A DNA stretch of 64,000 nucleotides from Mycobacterium sp. GA-2829 (GTDB taxonomy: Bacteria; Actinomycetota; Actinomycetes; Mycobacteriales; Mycobacteriaceae): the NCBI RefSeq assembly GCF_001499965.1, contig NZ_LQIT01000003.1, positions 62,001 through 126,000 of the forward strand, written 5' to 3'. Shown piece by piece: positions 8,255 through 16,182 of this stretch. Within the stretch, counting starts at the first letter, position 1; every line of letters starts with the position of its first letter. The notes under the pieces are model-generated. The model was not told where the DNA came from. It was given only the letters and a program-made list of their open reading frames with translations, and made no database searches. Made by a program: the position numbers and the translations under genes.

Positions 8255-8261
8255 ACCGTCC

Positions 8262-8807
8262 GTGACCACTGACCTCGACGTACTGCTACGGCAGGTGGCC
8301 GAGCGGGACGTCGACGCGTTCGCCACCCTCTACGACCGGACCAGGACGCGGGTGTACGGAATGGTCACCCGCGTGCTGCGCGACCCCGGTTACAGCGAAG
8401 AGACCACGCAGGACATCTACCTCCAGGTGTGGCGGTCGGCAGGCAATTACGACCCGTCGGCGGGTTCGCCGATGTCGTGGCTGCTGACGTTGGCGCACCG
8501 CCGCGCCGTGGACCGGGTGCGTTCGGAGGAGGCCGCCTCGCAGCGGGAGAACCGCTACGGCGCCGCGACCGTCGACCCGCCCGTCGACCACGTCTCGGAC
8601 TCGGTGATCCTGCTCGACGAGCGGCGCCGCGTCGTCGACTGCATGGCGTCGCTGTCGGATCTGCAACGCGAGGCCATCCAGCTCGCCTATTACGAGGGCC
8701 TGACGTACGTGCAGGTTTCCGAGCGGTTGTCGGCGAACCTCGCGACAATCAAATCGCGGATGCGCGACGGCATCCGCGGTCTCAAGAACTGTCTGGGCAT
8801 CTCATGA
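8262..8807 (+). CDS. sigK: ECF RNA polymerase sigma factor SigK
   Basis: 181 aa from GTG 8262 (an in-frame GTG at 8226 would add 12 residues). Region 2 is visible as the [15 protein letters not shown] segment and region 4 as [20 protein letters not shown] followed by the recognition helix ending [13 protein letters not shown]. Sequence, length and the downstream rskA identify it as SigK, which controls the mpt70/mpt83-type antigens and its own operon in M. tuberculosis. The stop overlaps the rskA start (ATGA), so sigma and anti-sigma are translationally coupled. The GTG at 8262 fits a leaderless start 7 nt after TAGGCT. Confidence 0.93.
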   Translation: MTTDLDVLLRQVAERDVDAFATLYDRTRTRVYGMVTRVLRDPGYSEETTQDIYLQVWRSAGNYDPSAGSPMSWLLTLAHRRAVDRVRSEEAASQRENRYGAATVDPPVDHVSDSVILLDERRRVVDCMASLSDLQREAIQLAYYEGLTYVQVSERLSANLATIKSRMRDGIRGLKNCLGIS

Positions 8808-9526
8808 CCGAGCCGATGAACACCGATCTCCTCGAACTCGCCACGCCGTATGCGCTGCATGCGGTGTCCACCGACGAACGCGTCGACATCGAGCGGCGGC
8901 TCACCACCGCACCGCCGGAGGTGGCGCACGCCTTCACCGACGAGGTCCGGTCGGTACGCGAGACCATGGCGGTGCTGTCAGCGGCCACCGCCGTCGAACC
9001 GCCGGCCCAGCTGCGGGACAGCCTGCTCTCCGCGGTCACCGCCGATCCGGTGCGCGACCTCGATGCCCGCCGACGGTCGGGTTCGCGGTGGCGGACCGGG
9101 CTGCTGGCGGCCGCCGCGGTGGCCGTGGTCGGTCTGGGGGCGCTCGGAGTGGGGCTGGCGATCCGGCCCGCCGCGACTCCCACGACCGCCGACCAGGTCT
9201 TCGCCGCCCCCGACGTGCAGACCGTCTCCGGGTCGATCCCCGGCGGCGGGACCGCGACCGTGGTGTTCTCCAAAGAACGCGACGCCGGTGTGCTGGTGAT
9301 GAACGACGTGCCGCCGCCGAAGCCGGGGACGGTCTACCAGATGTGGCTGGTCGACGCCGACGGGCCGCATTCGGCGGGCACGATGGACGACAAGGCGATC
9401 TCGCCGTCGACCACCGCGGTGCTGTCGAACATCGGCGCGTCGCAGACGCTGGCGTTCACGGTCGAACCGCCCGGCGGCTCGCAGCGGCCCACCTCGCCGG
9501 CGTTCGCCGAGCTGCCGCTGATCTAA
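8804..9526 (+). CDS. rskA: Anti-sigma-K factor RskA
   Basis: 240 aa. Residues 1-90 form the cytoplasmic anti-sigma region ([18 protein letters not shown]...). One TM segment lies at about 99-120 ([20 protein letters not shown]). The extracytoplasmic RskA domain follows, with [13 protein letters not shown] and a C-terminal FTVEPPGGS segment. RskA holds SigK inactive at the membrane and is released by regulated proteolysis in M. tuberculosis. The start overlaps the sigK stop by 4 nt. The 3' end overlaps the convergent carboxylate-amine ligase by 4 bp. Confidence 0.93.
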   Translation: MTEPMNTDLLELATPYALHAVSTDERVDIERRLTTAPPEVAHAFTDEVRSVRETMAVLSAATAVEPPAQLRDSLLSAVTADPVRDLDARRRSGSRWRTGLLAAAAVAVVGLGALGVGLAIRPAATPTTADQVFAAPDVQTVSGSIPGGGTATVVFSKERDAGVLVMNDVPPPKPGTVYQMWLVDADGPHSAGTMDDKAISPSTTAVLSNIGASQTLAFTVEPPGGSQRPTSPAFAELPLI

Positions 9527-10620
9527 TCCGCGAGCGTCGCCTCGGCGACCGCGTCGATGACGTCGGCGACCTCACCGCGGCGCTGCCATGCCGCGCGCTG
9601 GCGGATGGCGCCGTTGCCCTGCTCGTCGACGCGGGCGAGTTCGGTCTGCACGAGTTCCAGGTCGCCGACCGCGCGCAGCGCCGGGGTGATCCGGTCGACG
9701 AGGCCACCGAGCAGATCGCGCGCTGGGACCGGGGCGTGGGTGTCGACGAGGTCGATCGCCTCCCCGGCCAGCCCATCGCGGGCCGACCGCCAGTAGGCGG
9801 CGTCGAGGGCGTGCGCCGACAGGCGGGGCACCCCCGCGCCGTCGCGTTCGTCGTCGAGCACGGTCATCACCGCGGCCCGCACCAGCGCGGCGAACAGCAC
9901 GGTGTCGGAGACCGAGGCCGGGACGTCGGCGACCCGCACCTCGATGGTCGGGAAGTTCGCCGACGGGCGCACGTCCCAGTAGACCTGCCCCTGGTCGAGC
10001 ATGGCGCCGGACTGCAGCAGCACCCGCACCATCGCGTCATACTCGTCGACCGAGTCGAAGTGCGGCGGCGGTCCCGCGCTCGGCCAGCGCGCCCACAGCA
10101 TGCGGCGCCAGCTGGCGTACCCGCTGTCGGCGCTGCGGTAGATCGCGGAGTTGGCGGTCAGCGCCAGCAGCACCGGCAACCACGGGCGCAGCCGGTTGCT
10201 GACTCGGATCGCCGCCTCGCGGGTCGGGACCGCGACATGCACGTGCGCACCGCAAATCCCCTGCTCGCGGGCCAGCATGCCGAAGCGGTCGGCGATCCGG
10301 TGGTAGCGCGGATTGTCGGTGACCGGGAACTCGTGCGGCACAGTCGGCGGGACGGCGACGGCCAGCAGCCGCGCACCGCTGTCCTCGGCCGCGCGGGCCG
10401 CGGTCGAGCGCAGGTGCATGAGCTGGCTGCGCACGTCGGTCATGTTGCTGTTCACGTCGGTGGCGGTCTCCACCTGACAGGAGGTGAGCTCGAGCTGCAG
10501 GTCGACACCCCGGTCGGCGGCGCGCTCGGCGACTTCCCGGCTGAGGGCGGCCGGGGCGCCGGTGTCACGGTCGACGAGCAGGAACTCCTCCTCGACGCCG
10601 ACGGTGGGATGGGCGGCCAT
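9523..10620 (-). CDS. GCS2-type putative glutamate-cysteine ligase / carboxylate-amine ligase (YbdK-like, Rv0433-like)
   Basis: 365 aa, matching the GCS2/YbdK family of ATP-dependent carboxylate-amine ligases (weak gamma-glutamylcysteine synthetase activity in E. coli YbdK). Features: [11 protein letters not shown] at residues 6-16 (conserved EEE metal/substrate motif), [10 protein letters not shown] in the middle and a [17 protein letters not shown] segment. Mycobacteria use mycothiol and have no glutathione pathway, so the natural product is uncertain. M. tuberculosis carries the same type of gene (Rv0433) not far from sigK. Its promoter region holds a perfect 14-bp inverted repeat. Confidence 0.88.
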   Translation of the reverse strand: MAAHPTVGVEEEFLLVDRDTGAPAALSREVAERAADRGVDLQLELTSCQVETATDVNSNMTDVRSQLMHLRSTAARAAEDSGARLLAVAVPPTVPHEFPVTDNPRYHRIADRFGMLAREQGICGAHVHVAVPTREAAIRVSNRLRPWLPVLLALTANSAIYRSADSGYASWRRMLWARWPSAGPPPHFDSVDEYDAMVRVLLQSGAMLDQGQVYWDVRPSANFPTIEVRVADVPASVSDTVLFAALVRAAVMTVLDDERDGAGVPRLSAHALDAAYWRSARDGLAGEAIDLVDTHAPVPARDLLGGLVDRITPALRAVGDLELVQTELARVDEQGNGAIRQRAAWQRRGEVADVIDAVAEATLAD

Positions 10621-10652
10621 GCTCGCTGCTCACTGACCTTTCTCAAGACATT

Positions 10653-10690
10653 GATCCGGCCCGTCGGGCGTACTCACGACGGGCCGGATC
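10653..10690. repeat. Perfect 14-bp inverted repeat in a divergent promoter region
   Basis: GATCCGGCCCGTCG (10653-10666) and its exact reverse complement (10677-10690) flank a 10-nt spacer. It lies between the divergent starts of the carboxylate-amine ligase (10620) and the LLM oxidoreductase (10801), about 33 nt from the former. No T-run follows on either strand, so a classical terminator is unlikely. An operator or a 5'-leader hairpin is possible. Confidence 0.7.
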
Positions 10691-10788
10691 TCGGTGTGGC
10701 TTTTCGGTTGTCACCGCCGCGGTGCGGTGTGCGGATCATTAGTAACCCCTGGATGTGTGGATCAAACATCGATTTTCTCCGGCCTGCA

Positions 10789-10794
10789 TAAGAT
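10789..10794 (+). promoter_or_regulatory. Candidate -10 element for a leaderless LLM oxidoreductase transcript
   Basis: TAAGAT (TANNNT) followed by 6 nt and then the ATG at 10801. No Shine-Dalgarno sequence is visible before that ATG, which supports a leaderless start. Confidence 0.5.
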
Positions 10795-10800
10795 CCGGTG

Positions 10801-11625
10801 ATGGTCTCGGACTTCCGGTTCGGTGTCGGGCTGCATTCGGCGGTGTCGCTGGCGCAGGTGCAGGACGCGGCGCGCCGGGCCGAGGACTTCGGCTTCGACG
10901 TCCTGCACGTACCCGACCACCTCGGGGCGCCCGCGCCGTTCCCGGTGCTGACCGCAGCGGCCGCGGCCACTTCGACCCTGCGCCTGGGGACGTTCGTGCT
11001 GAACGCGGGGTTCTATCGGCCCGCCCTGCTGGCCCGCGACGTGGCGGCGCTGCGGGACCTGTCCGGCGATCGGTTCGAGCTGGGATTGGGCGCGGGGTAC
11101 GTGCGCCGGGAGTTCGAGGCCGCCGAACTGCGATTCCCGACGGCGCGCGAACGGGTGGAGCACCTCGAGCATGTGACCCGTTATCTGCGTGAACACGTGC
11201 CAGGGGTGCGGGTCATGATCGCGGGCAACGGCGACCGCCTGCTGACGGTGGCGGCCCGGCACGCCGACATCGTCGGGCTGACCGGCGGTGACCGGGCGGC
11301 CTCGGGCGATGACGATCCGCTGGCCGAGCGCGTCGCGTTCGTCCGCGCGGCGGCCGGTGACCGGTTCGACGCGCTGGAGCTCAATGTCGCGATCACCGCG
11401 ATGCCGCTCGACGACTCCGGCCGCCCCGATCTGAAGATCCCTCGCCGCGCCCTGCCCGGGCTGTCCGATGAGCAGTTGCTGCGCCATCCCGGGGTGCTGG
11501 CGGGGACGGCGCAGGACATGGCGGACCGGTTGCGCGGATACCGGGACCGCTACGGCATCTCCTATGTCATCGTGCAGGCGCCGCACGCGCAGGCGTTCGC
11601 GAAGGTGATCGCGCAGCTGAGGTGA
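10801..11625 (+). CDS. LLM-class F420-dependent oxidoreductase (TIGR03621-like)
   Basis: 274 aa with the bacterial luciferase-like TIM-barrel fold. Motifs: FGFDVLHVPDH near the N-terminus, STLRLGTFVLN, the RDVAALRDLSGDRFELGLGAGY segment, and a C-terminal DRLRGYRDRYGISYVIV block typical of mycobacterial F420-dependent LLM enzymes. Shorter than many family members (about 290-330 aa) but apparently complete. It probably transfers hydride between F420H2 and an unknown substrate. ATG 10801 is chosen over GTG 10798 because it sits 6 nt after TAAGAT. The tRNA-Arg gene follows on the same strand 25 nt after the stop. Confidence 0.88.
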   Translation: MVSDFRFGVGLHSAVSLAQVQDAARRAEDFGFDVLHVPDHLGAPAPFPVLTAAAAATSTLRLGTFVLNAGFYRPALLARDVAALRDLSGDRFELGLGAGYVRREFEAAELRFPTARERVEHLEHVTRYLREHVPGVRVMIAGNGDRLLTVAARHADIVGLTGGDRAASGDDDPLAERVAFVRAAAGDRFDALELNVAITAMPLDDSGRPDLKIPRRALPGLSDEQLLRHPGVLAGTAQDMADRLRGYRDRYGISYVIVQAPHAQAFAKVIAQLR

Positions 11626-11650
11626 GGCGGGACGGTAAGCTCCACGGGTC

Positions 11651-11726
11651 GCCCCCGTAGCTCAGGGGATAGAGCACGGCTCTCCTAAAGCCGGTGTCGC
11701 AGGTTCGAATCCTGCCGGGGGCACCA
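11651..11726 (+). tRNA. tRNA-Arg (anticodon CCT)
   Basis: A complete cloverleaf can be drawn. The acceptor stem GCCCCCG pairs with CGGGGGC, followed by discriminator A and an encoded CCA at 11724-11726. The D-arm is GCTC/GAGC. The anticodon stem CGGCT/AGCCG closes the loop CTCCTAA, giving anticodon CCT (reads AGG, arginine). The T-arm is GCAGG-TTCGAAT-CCTGC. The downstream flank leads into a 13E12-family pseudogene; tRNA 3' ends are common integration sites, but no second copy of this 3' end is seen in the window. Confidence 0.97.
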
Positions 11727-11798
11727 GGTGTGTTTTGCACCGGAGTTTCTGCGGACCGATTTCGGGGTCCGCGGTAATCCGGCGCGGCCTTCGGCCCG

Positions 11799-13675
11799 TC
11801 AGGCCGCTCGATGTTGGGGTGGTGCTGGGCCGCCGGGTTCGCCGGGGTTGTCGGCGGGCCGGGTGGGCTCGTCCGGCTCCGCGGGGACAGGCTCGTCGGC
11901 GTCGGTTTGCGATGTGGTGGGGTCTTCCGAGTAGAAGGCCGCATCGGCCATCAAGGCAGTGATCTGCATGTGGAGGGTCTCGTGGACCTCGTCCGCGTTG
12001 AGCTCCATGTCGGTGATGTCATTGACGTCAGCCGGTTCCGGTGATGCAACGGTGTCGCCGGGTTCCCCGGGTTCGTCGGCGGACTGGGTCGGCTCGTCTT
12101 GCTTCACGGGCCGGGTCTCGTCGACGGCGGCCACCGGGGCAGCGGTCTGCTCGTGGCCGGTCTCTCGGACCTCGTCAGCGTTCAACGCCGCGTCGCCGAT
12201 GTCGTTGGCCTCAACGGGCTCCGGCGATGTCACGGGGTTGGCGGTTTGGTCGGTCACCAGGGCTGTGGCCTGCTCCGTGTCGCCGGTGTTGTCGTCGTCA
12301 CCCTCGTCGTCGTCGGCGAGGAGGCGTTCGGGGCGGTGGTAGGTGTTGACGCGGGCTTGGCCGGTGTCCAAATCCGCTGGGGGATCCATTCGACCTCGTG
12401 TTGGTCGTTGACGCGGGTGGTCCAGCCGCCGTCTTTGACGTCGCGATTATCGGTTCCGCACGCCAGGCCGAGGTCGTTGATGTTGGTGTTCCCACCCTCG
12501 CCCCAGTCTTTGTCGGCGTGATGGACCTGGCAGCCGTAGGCGCCGATGGTGCAGCCGAATTTGGTGCAGCCCCCGTCACGGGCGGTCAGCATGATCCGCT
12601 GCGCGGGCGAGGCCGTCCGCTTGGTGCGGAACAGATCCAACGCCGACCCGGTCGCTTGGTCGAAGATCGCCAGGTAGTGGTTGGCGTGGGCGGCCATGCG
12701 GATCACGTCTTTGATCGGGATGATCGTCCCGCCGCCGGTGGTGGCGACCCCGGCGCGGGATTCCAGGTCTTGCAGGGTGGTGCGCACGATCACCGACACC
12801 GGTAGCCCATTCAACTGGCCGAGATCCCCACTCATCAACGCGATCCGGACGACCGCCACCATCGCATCGTGGCGACGCTGGGCGGGGCTGCGGAAGTCGT
12901 TGTCGATCTGCGCCTGGGTCGGGGTCCCGGACACACACGGTTCGGGATCATCGGGGTTGCACATGCCGGGGGCGGCGAACTTGGCGAAGATCACCTCCCA
13001 CATCGCCGCCAGCTCCGGGGTCAACGAACCGAGTAGTCCGACCATGCCGTCGCGGCGCTGTCCGGTGAGGGTGACCCCACGCTTGCGGGCCCGTTCGGTG
13101 TCGTCGGGTTCGGGGCCGTCCTGGTCGAGCAGGAACACCAACCGTTTAGCGGCCTCTTCGAGTTCTTTGGGGCCGACGCCGAGGGCGATGCGCACCAGGT
13201 TGACCTCGAACTGGTCGCGGGTGACCGCATCCACCCACGGGGGCAGGTCGTTGACCTAGTGACGGATCTTCTCGACGTGTTCGGCGGTGATCAACCCCTG
13301 CTGCTGGGCGGCGGCGGTCGCCGGCAACACCGGCGGCAGCGCCGGCCCCGACACCGCCGGTCGTGGCGCCAACAGGGCGGCGTCGGTGAGGCGTCGGTGG
13401 GCTTCTCTGCCGGAGAGCCGCCAGCGGACCCGCAGCACTTCTTTCCAGGATTTGGCGCCTAGCTGTCGGGGTGTGGCCTCGACCTGGAGGCGGGCCAGCA
13501 GGCGGTGACGCACCGCGGGCAGGCGGCAGCCGAGGTTTTCCAGTGTGTCCAGGGCGGCGATCAGGTCGGGGCGGGTCAGCAGATCCACCTGGCAGGCAGC
13601 CAGCTGATCGACCGCGGCATCCAGCGCGGCGATCGCGTCCTGCAGGTCCTCACCCGACATACCCCGAACATACAT
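11799..13675 (-). pseudogene. 13E12-repeat family HNH protein, disrupted (DUF222 + HNH)
   Basis: One ancestral gene of about 626 codons is broken twice. Segment 1 (13675 to 13256) encodes the DUF222 N-terminus and stops at an in-frame TAG (13256-13258), between EKIRH and VNDLPPWVDAV, which belong together. Segment 2 continues in the same frame with the rest of DUF222 and the HNH region (GCQVHHADKDW, LACGTDNRDVKDGGW). At 12379-12383 a run of five C on the coding strand, where six are needed, shifts the frame; the true continuation PPADLDTGQARVNTYHRPER is in the next frame. A long acidic tail ends at 11799. The family is multicopy in mycobacteria and treated as mobile or selfish DNA. Confidence 0.85.
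11829..12227 (-). repeat. Two-unit duplication in the acidic tail of the 13E12 pseudogene
   Basis: In the tail reading frame, unit 1 (12227-12054) begins SPEPVEANDIGDAALNADEV and ends DEPTQSADEPGEPG. Unit 2 (12044-11829) begins SPEPADVNDITDMELNADEV and ends DEPTRPADNPGEPG. Unit 2 contains an extra block with ALMADAAFYS, which is the more usual 13E12 tail sequence. The Pro/Glu/Asp-rich pattern suggests a disordered tail. Confidence 0.7.
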
Positions 13676-13931
13676 TCGACCACCGACAAGCCCACTACCT
13701 GCACAGATACGATGCAGCCTCAGGACATCGGTGACAGTTGGCGTGTCAGGCCGACGGTTCATCCAAGGGGGCAAGGGGCGGGTGTGCTCGATGAGCACTT
13801 CCCCGTTCGCCGAGTCTGCCGTCAGATCACGTTTGCGGGCGGAACCGTGATCTCCGCGCAGTCTCGGCGACATAATGGCAATTGACGAAAGCGTAAGCAC
13901 CACAAGGTTGTTCGCTGAAAGATAGCAGGAC

Positions 13932-13937
13932 TAAGCT
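13932..13937 (+). promoter_or_regulatory. Candidate -10 element for a leaderless transcript
   Basis: TAAGCT (TANNNT) ends exactly 7 nt before the GTG at 13945, and no ribosome-binding site is visible. This repeats the layout seen before sigK. Confidence 0.5.
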
Positions 13938-13944
13938 GGCCTAC

Positions 13945-14175
13945 GTGATCGCTTCGAAGATGCTGAAGACCGTGGCTCTGTCGATCGGCGCAGCAGCGCT
14001 TCCCGTCGGCGTGGCTCTCGCCGGCGCCGCACCCGCGTCCGCGGGACCGGATGTCTGCGTCAGTGGTCCGTACGGCTTCGCCTACGCCTGCGTCGACACC
14101 CCGAACTGGGTCAACTGGCACGACGGCCCCCGTGGCCACGGCAATGGCCACTGGAAGCACGACCACCGCCACTGA
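13945..14175 (+). CDS. Small secreted protein with a His-rich C-terminus
   Basis: 76 aa from GTG. A signal peptide spans about residues 1-32 (hydrophobic core VALSIGAAALPVGVALAGA, cleavage region ASAG). The mature part of about 44 aa has one cysteine pair (VCVSG and YACVD), aromatic residues and a C-terminal tail rich in Gly and His (RGHGNGHWKHDHRH) that could bind metal ions; that is only a suggestion. It is probably transcribed without a leader from TAAGCT. It lies between the 13E12 pseudogene and gene remnants, and its 3' end slightly overlaps the GntR remnant on the other strand. Confidence 0.75.
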   Translation: MIASKMLKTVALSIGAAALPVGVALAGAAPASAGPDVCVSGPYGFAYACVDTPNWVNWHDGPRGHGNGHWKHDHRH

Positions 14176-14176
14176 T

Positions 14177-14296
14177 CGGGAACGTCAGCGCGGCGGCACG
14201 CCCGCGACCGCGCCGGATGTGCGCCCGCATGATCGACTCCACCCAGTCCGGGTCGCGGCGCTCCATCGCGTGGACGATCTCCAAATGGTGGTGCGC
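14177..14296 (-). pseudogene. Remnant of a GntR/FadR-type regulator (C-terminal FCD end)
   Basis: Reading the minus strand in one frame gives an approximately 40-residue stretch containing HHHLEIVHAMERRDP and WVESIMRAHIRRG. This is the usual end of an FCD effector domain (H-x3-I-x-A-[ML]-x3-D ... AM-x-x-HI). No N-terminal DNA-binding part is present anywhere near, and the sequence runs into the neighbouring genes without a proper start. It is best read as the stump left by a deletion. Confidence 0.6.
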
Positions 14297-14307
14297 ACAA
14301 CAGCACT

Positions 14308-14644
14308 GTGACCGGGTTCTTCATCGCCGGCGTGCTGTTCGTGGTCGCCAACGCGATCTCGGGCTTCATCCCGCAGATCCACAGCTACGTCATCCTGATC
14401 ATCATGTGCGCGGTGGCCAAGGTCTTCCCGTCCCCGGACAGGATCGTCGACGCCGCTGACCTCTGTTATCGCATGGTGGCCAACGCGTTCATCCCCGCGG
14501 TGCTGGTGGCCGTCAGCAGGCGACCTCGCGGTCCTCGGCGCGTCGAACCGCCTTGAACTGCTGCCGTTCCTGTCGATCTCGTCGCGCATCGGCGGCGGAC
14601 TCGTCGTCCTCACGCTCTCGCTGCTGGGACCGCTGCTGCTCTGA
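14308..14644 (+). pseudogene. Remnant of a membrane transporter, frameshifted (2-hydroxycarboxylate transporter-like)
   Basis: From 14308 one frame encodes two hydrophobic segments (FFIAGVLFVVANAISGFI and SYVILIIMCAVAKVF) and a third reaching AFIPAVLVAV. Near 14513 the sensible frame moves by one base and continues AGDLAVLGASNRLELLPFL to a hydrophobic end and TGA at 14642-14644. The pattern resembles the C-terminal third of citrate/malate carriers of the 2HCT family, but this assignment is from memory of the pattern and is tentative. No N-terminal part exists. Confidence 0.5.
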
Positions 14645-14699
14645 GCAGACCCCGTTACGACGGCCACCACGCGGACTCCGTGGGCTGGCCGTCGGTACT

Positions 14700-15383
14700 T
14701 CACCCGCGGGTGTCGATGACCTGCTGGGCGATCTCGGTCAGCTTCTTGTTGCTGTCCTGGGACAGCCGCCGCATCATCTCGAACGCCTGCACGTCGTCGA
14801 CCTTGTACCGCTCCATGATGATGCCCTTCGCCTGACCGATCCGGTCCCGCGAAGACAGCGCCGACTTCAATTGTTCGCCCTCGCGGTGGGCGAGCAGCGC
14901 CGCGGCGGCGTGGGCGGCCAGCACCGTGCCGATGGTCTCAGCTTCGCTGTCCCACACATTGGGACGGAACCCGAACAGATTCAGCGCGCCGGCCGTCCGC
15001 TCGGCGGTGTAGAGCTTGAACGACAGCCCACTGAGGACCCCGATCTCGACACACGCGGGCGCATACTTCGGCCAGCGGGTCTCGTTGCGGAAGTCGTCGG
15101 TACGCACCACGACGTCGTCGAGCGCGGCCTGCACGCACGGCCCCTCGTTGTACCTCATCTGCAGCTCGTCGAGCTTGTGCGGCAGTTCGGTGACCTGGGA
15201 GACGGATTCGAACTGGCCGCCGCGACCGATGAGCAGGATCCCGGCAGCGTCGACTCCCGGGATGAGTTCCTTGGCCGCCGCGGTGGCGCCGGACAGGATC
15301 GCATCGAGGTCACTGGGCTGCGCCAGGGTGCGCGCCAAGTCCGCCATGCGCCTGGCGAGCTCGTGGGTCTCGGGGTGGGCCAT
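14700..15383 (-). CDS. GAF and ANTAR domain RNA-binding regulator
   Basis: 227 aa from ATG 15383, preceded by GGGAAG; a GTG at 15416 would add 11 residues. Residues about 15-160 form a GAF domain. The C-terminal 60 residues form an ANTAR domain with the key LKSALSSRDRIGQAKGIIM segment and the helix containing AFEMMRRLS. ANTAR proteins bind paired hexaloop hairpins in mRNA leaders and act as antiterminators; mycobacterial examples (Rv1626-like and GAF-ANTAR proteins) respond to signals through the sensor domain. No partner kinase lies next to it. Confidence 0.9.
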   Translation of the reverse strand: MAHPETHELARRMADLARTLAQPSDLDAILSGATAAAKELIPGVDAAGILLIGRGGQFESVSQVTELPHKLDELQMRYNEGPCVQAALDDVVVRTDDFRNETRWPKYAPACVEIGVLSGLSFKLYTAERTAGALNLFGFRPNVWDSEAETIGTVLAAHAAAALLAHREGEQLKSALSSRDRIGQAKGIIMERYKVDDVQAFEMMRRLSQDSNKKLTEIAQQVIDTRG

Positions 15384-15585
15384 GACGGCAGTCTTCCCGA
15401 TCCGGCCGATACGCACACCGAGAACGTTTGTGATGTTGCAGCGACGGGCATGGACCCGCGCAGGTGAGTGTGGCGGTCGACCACCACACTCGCCCAGGTC
15501 TCGTCGGTTCAGACCACGAGCTGACGGGGCCGCCCGAAACGTCTCTGACCAGCCCTGATCCCGGAAAAATTCCCGCAGTGGGCAT

Positions 15586-15612
15586 CTAGCACTCTCAAGC
15601 AGAGAGTGCTAA
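15586..15612 (+). promoter_or_regulatory. CIRCE element (HrcA operator)
   Basis: CTAGCACTC, a 9-nt spacer and GAGTGCTAA reproduce the CIRCE consensus TTAGCACTC-N9-GAGTGCTAA with a single mismatch at the first base. It lies 72 nt before the start of the Hsp20 gene, so heat-shock repression by HrcA is expected. Confidence 0.92.
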
Positions 15613-15684
15613 TCTGGGCAGCGCACAGTGATTGGCTGCCCGCCAGGGTGGCGGGCTTTCGGATCGACGAGGAGGTGGATTGCT

Positions 15685-16134
15685 GTGCTTCGCTTTGATC
15701 CGTTCAGTGATCTGGACACGTGGACCCGGGGTTTGCTGAGCAGCCAGACCGGATCAAACCGCACTCCACGGTTCATGCCGATGGACCTCTGCAAGATCGA
15801 CGACCACTACGTGCTGACCGCTGATCTGCCCGGTGTTGATCCCGGTTCGGTCGACGTCAATGTCGACAACGGCACCCTCACCATCTCCGCGCACCGCACC
15901 GCCCGGTCCGACGAATCCGCGCAATGGCTCGCCAGCGAGCGGTTCTTCGGTACCTACCGGCGGCAGCTGTCGCTCGGCGAGGGTGTTGACACGGCCGCGA
16001 TTTCGGCGACCTACGAGAACGGCGTACTGACCGTCACCATCCCGATGGCCGAACGCGCCAAACCGCGCAAGATCGACGTCGCCCACGGCGGCGGCCAGAA
16101 GTCCATTCAGCCGACCACCGTCGACGCCGAATAA
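15685..16134 (+). CDS. Hsp20 / alpha-crystallin family small heat-shock protein
   Basis: 149 aa. The start GTG at 15685 (MLRFDPFSD) follows GAGGAGGTG at good spacing, and MLRFDPF is the typical Hsp18-like start. The alpha-crystallin domain spans about residues 30-130: PMDLCKIDDHYVLTADLPGV, then a GTLTISAHR strand and the conserved ENGVLTVTIP near 112-121. The C-terminal I-x-I/V-like region is weak. ATP-independent holdase chaperone of the cytoplasm. Control is probably by HrcA through the upstream CIRCE; the usual mycobacterial acr2-type gene is instead linked to HspR/SigE. Confidence 0.93.
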   Translation: MLRFDPFSDLDTWTRGLLSSQTGSNRTPRFMPMDLCKIDDHYVLTADLPGVDPGSVDVNVDNGTLTISAHRTARSDESAQWLASERFFGTYRRQLSLGEGVDTAAISATYENGVLTVTIPMAERAKPRKIDVAHGGGQKSIQPTTVDAE

Positions 16135-16148
16135 CGACACCACCGGCA

Positions 16149-16173
16149 GGCCGCGGGCCCCGCGTCCGCGGCC
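16149..16173. terminator. Hairpin between convergent genes
   Basis: GGCCGCGG (16149-16156) and CCGCGGCC (16166-16173) form a perfect 8-bp GC stem with a 9-nt loop. It lies between the ends of the Hsp20 gene (16134) and the convergent membrane-protein gene (16183). There is no U-tract, as is common for mycobacterial terminators. Confidence 0.55.
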
Positions 16174-16182
16174 GCGTCGTGT

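Noticed and set aside
9088..10791. 567-codon plus-strand frame across the carboxylate-amine ligase
   Set aside because: Composition (Arg/Gly/Val/Asp repeats) is that of a shadow frame; the minus-strand GCS2 protein has conserved motifs over the same bases.
12254..12389. Reading the C-terminus of the HNH segment as native (ending in a Thr/Pro/Arg-rich tail)
   Set aside because: The alternative frame gives the conserved LDTGQARVN...HRPERLL sequence of 13E12 proteins, so the Thr/Pro-rich end is a frameshift product.
11651..13675. Prophage or integrative element at tRNA-Arg
   Set aside because: No integrase, no second copy of the tRNA 3' end and no phage structural genes are visible; only the 13E12 pseudogene adjoins the tRNA.
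14185..14703. 172-codon minus-strand frame across the remnant region
   Set aside because: Its translation lacks any family pattern, while the recognisable GntR and transporter fragments are in other frames over the same bases.
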